From contig MU119745.1 in NCBI GenBank assembly GCA_014904845.1, forward strand, positions 1 to 21,621: 21,621 nt of DNA. The letters are read 5' to 3'. The stretch is from Acephala macrosclerotiorum. Its lineage: Eukaryota > Ascomycota > Leotiomycetes > Helotiales > Mollisiaceae. Position 1 is the stretch's first letter, and each line of letters starts with the position of its first letter. Below, piece by piece: positions 18,726 to 21,621 of the stretch. A model generated the notes under the pieces. The model made no database searches and was not told the DNA's origin. It saw only the letters and a program-made list of their open reading frames with translations. The translations under genes and the position numbers were made by a program.

Positions 18726-21621
18726 AATTTAAAAAAATTAATAATATTTAAATAATTTATTTATTTATTATATTATTATAAAAAAAATTATATTTAATAT
18801 TTTATAATTATAATTCAAATTAATTAAATCGAATTAATATTTATTTTTTATTTTCAAAAATTAATATTTTTTAAAAAAATTTTAAAAAATTATATTAAAT
18901 AATAAAATCATCGAAATATTAATTATTAATTAATCGCAATTTATAATATTGTAAAAATTTAATATTAATATTTAATTAAATATTTTTATAATTGAAATTT
19001 ATAAAATTCGTTTTAATAAAAATATTATTTTATTATAAAAAATTAATTTAAAAAAATAAAATCGATTTTATTATAAAAAAATAAAATTATTTATAAATAT
19101 TATTATATTAATCGAAAAAAAAAATTAATTTAAAATTATTTTATTAATATTAAATTATATTAATTATATAAACAATTGAATTATTTATTAATATAATATT
19201 TTATAAATTTTTTTAATAAATTAATTATAATATAAATATTAAATATTATTATTATTATTAAATATATAAATAATTATTTAATTATTATTAATATTTTATA
19301 TTTAAATAAAAAATTAATTTTATAAATAATAAATTCGTTTATAATATTTCAATAAAACGTTAAAATAATAATAATTAAAATTAAAAAAATATTTATTGAA
19401 ATTTATAATAATATAAATAAAATAAAAAAATATTATATTTTATTATATCGAGTTTATAAAATTATTTATAACGAATTAATCGAAAAATAAATCGATAAAA
19501 ATATAATATTATAAATAGTAATTAAAATTATTAATAATTCGAATAATTATAAAAAAAAATATCGTTTATACGTTTATAATAAAAAATAATTCGAATATAA
19601 AAATTATATTAAATTTATTAAATTTATTTGAAATATGTATTTAATATAAAAAAAACAAATAAAAAAAATTATATAAATTATTAATAATTAATAAAAAAAT
19701 ATTTACGATTAATATATTTTATAAATTAATTAATTTTCGTTTGACGATTATTAATTTTTATTATATAAAAAAAAATATTAAAAATTTATAATCGAATTAA
19801 TAATTAAAAAAAAAATTAAAAAATTTTATTTTTTTTATTTTTTATTATTTTTTATTATTTTTTATTATTTTTTAATTAAAAAAAAACTTTTTTATTTTTT
19901 TAATCGAATAAATTAAATTAAAAACTAATTAAAAAACGTAATTAAAAACATTTAAAAAAATTACAAAATAAAAATATATATAATAAAAAATTTAAATAAA
20001 ATAAATATTATAATTTTATCGAAAATAATAAAAAAAATTATAAAAATTTAACGATTAATTTTTTATTATTATTATTAAAAAAATTAAAATTTTTATAATT
20101 TTTATAATAAATAAAAAAAAACAATATTAAATTATTATTAAAATTATAAAAAAAAATATAATTATAATTTTTAAATAATTATTTAAAATATTTTAAAAAA
20201 AAATTAATAATTTAATTATAATTTTTTTTTTTAATTTCGTTTAATATAATTTTATTAAATATATTAAAATTCGAATTTTTAATTTAAAATTAATTAATAA
20301 AATTAAAAAAAAAATTATTAATATTTTTTATAAAAAATCGAAATTAATAATTTAAAAATATAATAATAAAAAAAAAATTAATTTTTATATAATTTTTAAT
20401 AATTTAAAAAATTAATTAATAATTAATTATAATATTAATTTTTTTTTTTAATTTAATTTTCAAATAAAAAAATTAAAATATAATTTTATAATATTATTTA
20501 AATTTATATTAATACGTTTATTAAAATAAATTATTATTTATATTTATTAAATATAATTATAATTATTTTAAAATTTTTATATAATATTACAAAAATAAAA
20601 ATATATTAATAAATTACATATTATAAATATTATAAAAAAAAATTTTTATAATTATATCGATATACGATTTTTATTTTTTAATTACAATTATTAAAATTTT
20701 TTCGATATTATTAAAATATAAATCGATAAAACGTTTATATTAATAAAAATTATATTTTTTATTTTTTAAAAAAAAACGAATTTAATAAAATTTAAATTTT
20801 AATTAAATTTAAAAAAATTAATAATTTTTAATAAATATATTTTAATTTAATTTGAAAATATAATTTAATTATAATAAAAAAATTAAAAAAAAATTTAAAT
20901 TAATAAATATTAAATTATTTAAATTTTAAATTAAATATTAAAAATAACGAATTAAAAAAATTTATATTATTATAATTTATTAAATTAAAATAATTTTCAA
21001 TTTATTTATTATTATTTAATATTAAAATTTAATAAAAAAAAATTATTATATTAAATAAAAAATTAAAATAATAAATTAAAAATTTAAATTGTAAATTTAA
21101 ATTTATTATTTTCAATTTATTTATAATAAAAATTTTCGTTTTTATTAATAATTTATTTATAAATAATAAAAATTTTAATTTTTAAATTAAATATAAAATT
21201 ATTTTAATAAATAAATATTAATTAAACGATAAACAATTCGAAATTAAATTTTTTTTTATTTATTATAATTTTATTAAAAATAAATATATTATTAAAAACG
21301 TTTTAATTTTTAAAAATATATAATATAATAAAAAAAATTAATATAATAATTAAAATCGAATTTATTATTAATATAATTATTTAATAATTCGATTTTTTTA
21401 AATTTTTAATAATTGTTTATACAAATTTATATTTATTATACAAATATTTAATTAAATTTAAAACGATTAAAAAAAATTTTTTATAATCAATATTATAATT
21501 TTTTATTAATTATATAAACGTAAAAAATTATAAAAAATTTAATAAATTAATAATTAAAATAATTCGACGAATATTATAATAAAAATAATATTTAATAAAA
21601 TTTTAAAAATTAAAAAAAAAA
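18726..21621 (+). mobile_element. E1 copia retrotransposon, right piece, cut by the window edge
   Basis: Collinear with E3 from about 10320 to 13700. It continues the copy that begins at 3269. At the right edge it reaches the end of RNase H; a 3' LTR would be expected roughly 390 bp beyond the window if no further change occurred. Four internal blocks present in E3 are missing, at least two between short direct repeats. Confidence 0.82.
18726..21621 (+). pseudogene. E1 gag C-terminal part and pol remnant (protease, integrase, RT, RNase H)
   Basis: Domain positions by alignment to E3: protease about 18890-18990, integrase N-terminal region about 19150-19260, integrase core 19260-19560 (badly deleted), integrase C-terminal part to about 19800, RT 20210-20880, RNase H 21040-21621. 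The RT catalytic motif region (20705-20745) and the RNase H block (21250-21310) are recognisable only as nucleotide homologues. The second integrase Asp region is absent, deleted between repeats at 19335. The 110-bp deletion at 19533 also shifts the frame. No open frame of useful length remains. Confidence 0.75.
19841..19872. repeat. Short tandem repeat of TTTATTATTT (about 3 units)
   Basis: Ten-base units repeat perfectly here, and E3 has no counterpart at the matching place (about 11900). It is a slippage expansion inside E1 that postdates its insertion, in a position with no coding consequence. Confidence 0.75.

Noticed and set aside
1..21621. Organellar, apicomplexan or other naturally AT-rich genome
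   Set aside because: The 6.3-kb centre has far higher C+G and the same sequence occurs in the flanks with almost only C-to-T/G-to-A changes. The composition therefore reflects mutation of repeats, and the elements are nuclear LTR retrotransposons.

Overview
The window looks like a repeat-only, gene-free AT-rich block from a filamentous ascomycete (Pezizomycotina) nuclear genome. Two things suggest this. First, it is saturated with C-to-T/G-to-A type changes of the kind left by repeat-induced point mutation (RIP): outside positions 7954-14296 the DNA is almost entirely A/T, and most surviving cytosines sit in CpG. Second, every recognisable coding remnant belongs to one lineage of fungal Ty1/copia retrotransposons. 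I found no intact protein gene, rRNA, tRNA or CRISPR array. Species cannot be told from the sequence.

The layout is a nest of four insertions, read by aligning the heavily mutated flanks by eye to the better-preserved centre. (1) E1, the oldest, is a plus-strand copia copy in three pieces: 3269-5256, 6054-6166 and 18726-21621. It keeps a decayed 5' LTR at 3269-3407 and runs off the right edge before its 3' LTR. (2) A 797-bp terminal-inverted-repeat DNA element (5257-6053) lies in the gag part of E1. (3) E2 is a related copia copy on the minus strand, with LTRs at 18497-18725 (its 5' LTR) and 6167-6396 (its 3' LTR); it is also inserted in E1. (4) E3, the youngest, is a complete plus-strand copia copy at 7954-14296. 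Its two 208-bp LTRs and a 5-bp ATAAT target duplication are clear, and it landed inside the reverse-transcriptase region of E2.

E3 carries one gag-pol reading frame (about 8941-13782) that stays in a single frame throughout. It has a capsid-like region, a zinc knuckle, protease, integrase, reverse transcriptase and RNase H in copia order. Many in-frame stops and active-site changes, all explicable as transitions, make it non-functional. E2 and E1 carry the same domains in much more decayed form; E1 has also lost several internal blocks by deletions between short direct repeats.

Positions 1-3268 are equally AT-rich and hold only a 40-bp tandem duplication that I can name; their origin is not recognised. 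Boundaries for E1 and E2 are hand alignments in low-complexity DNA and may be off by several bases; those for E3 are exact.
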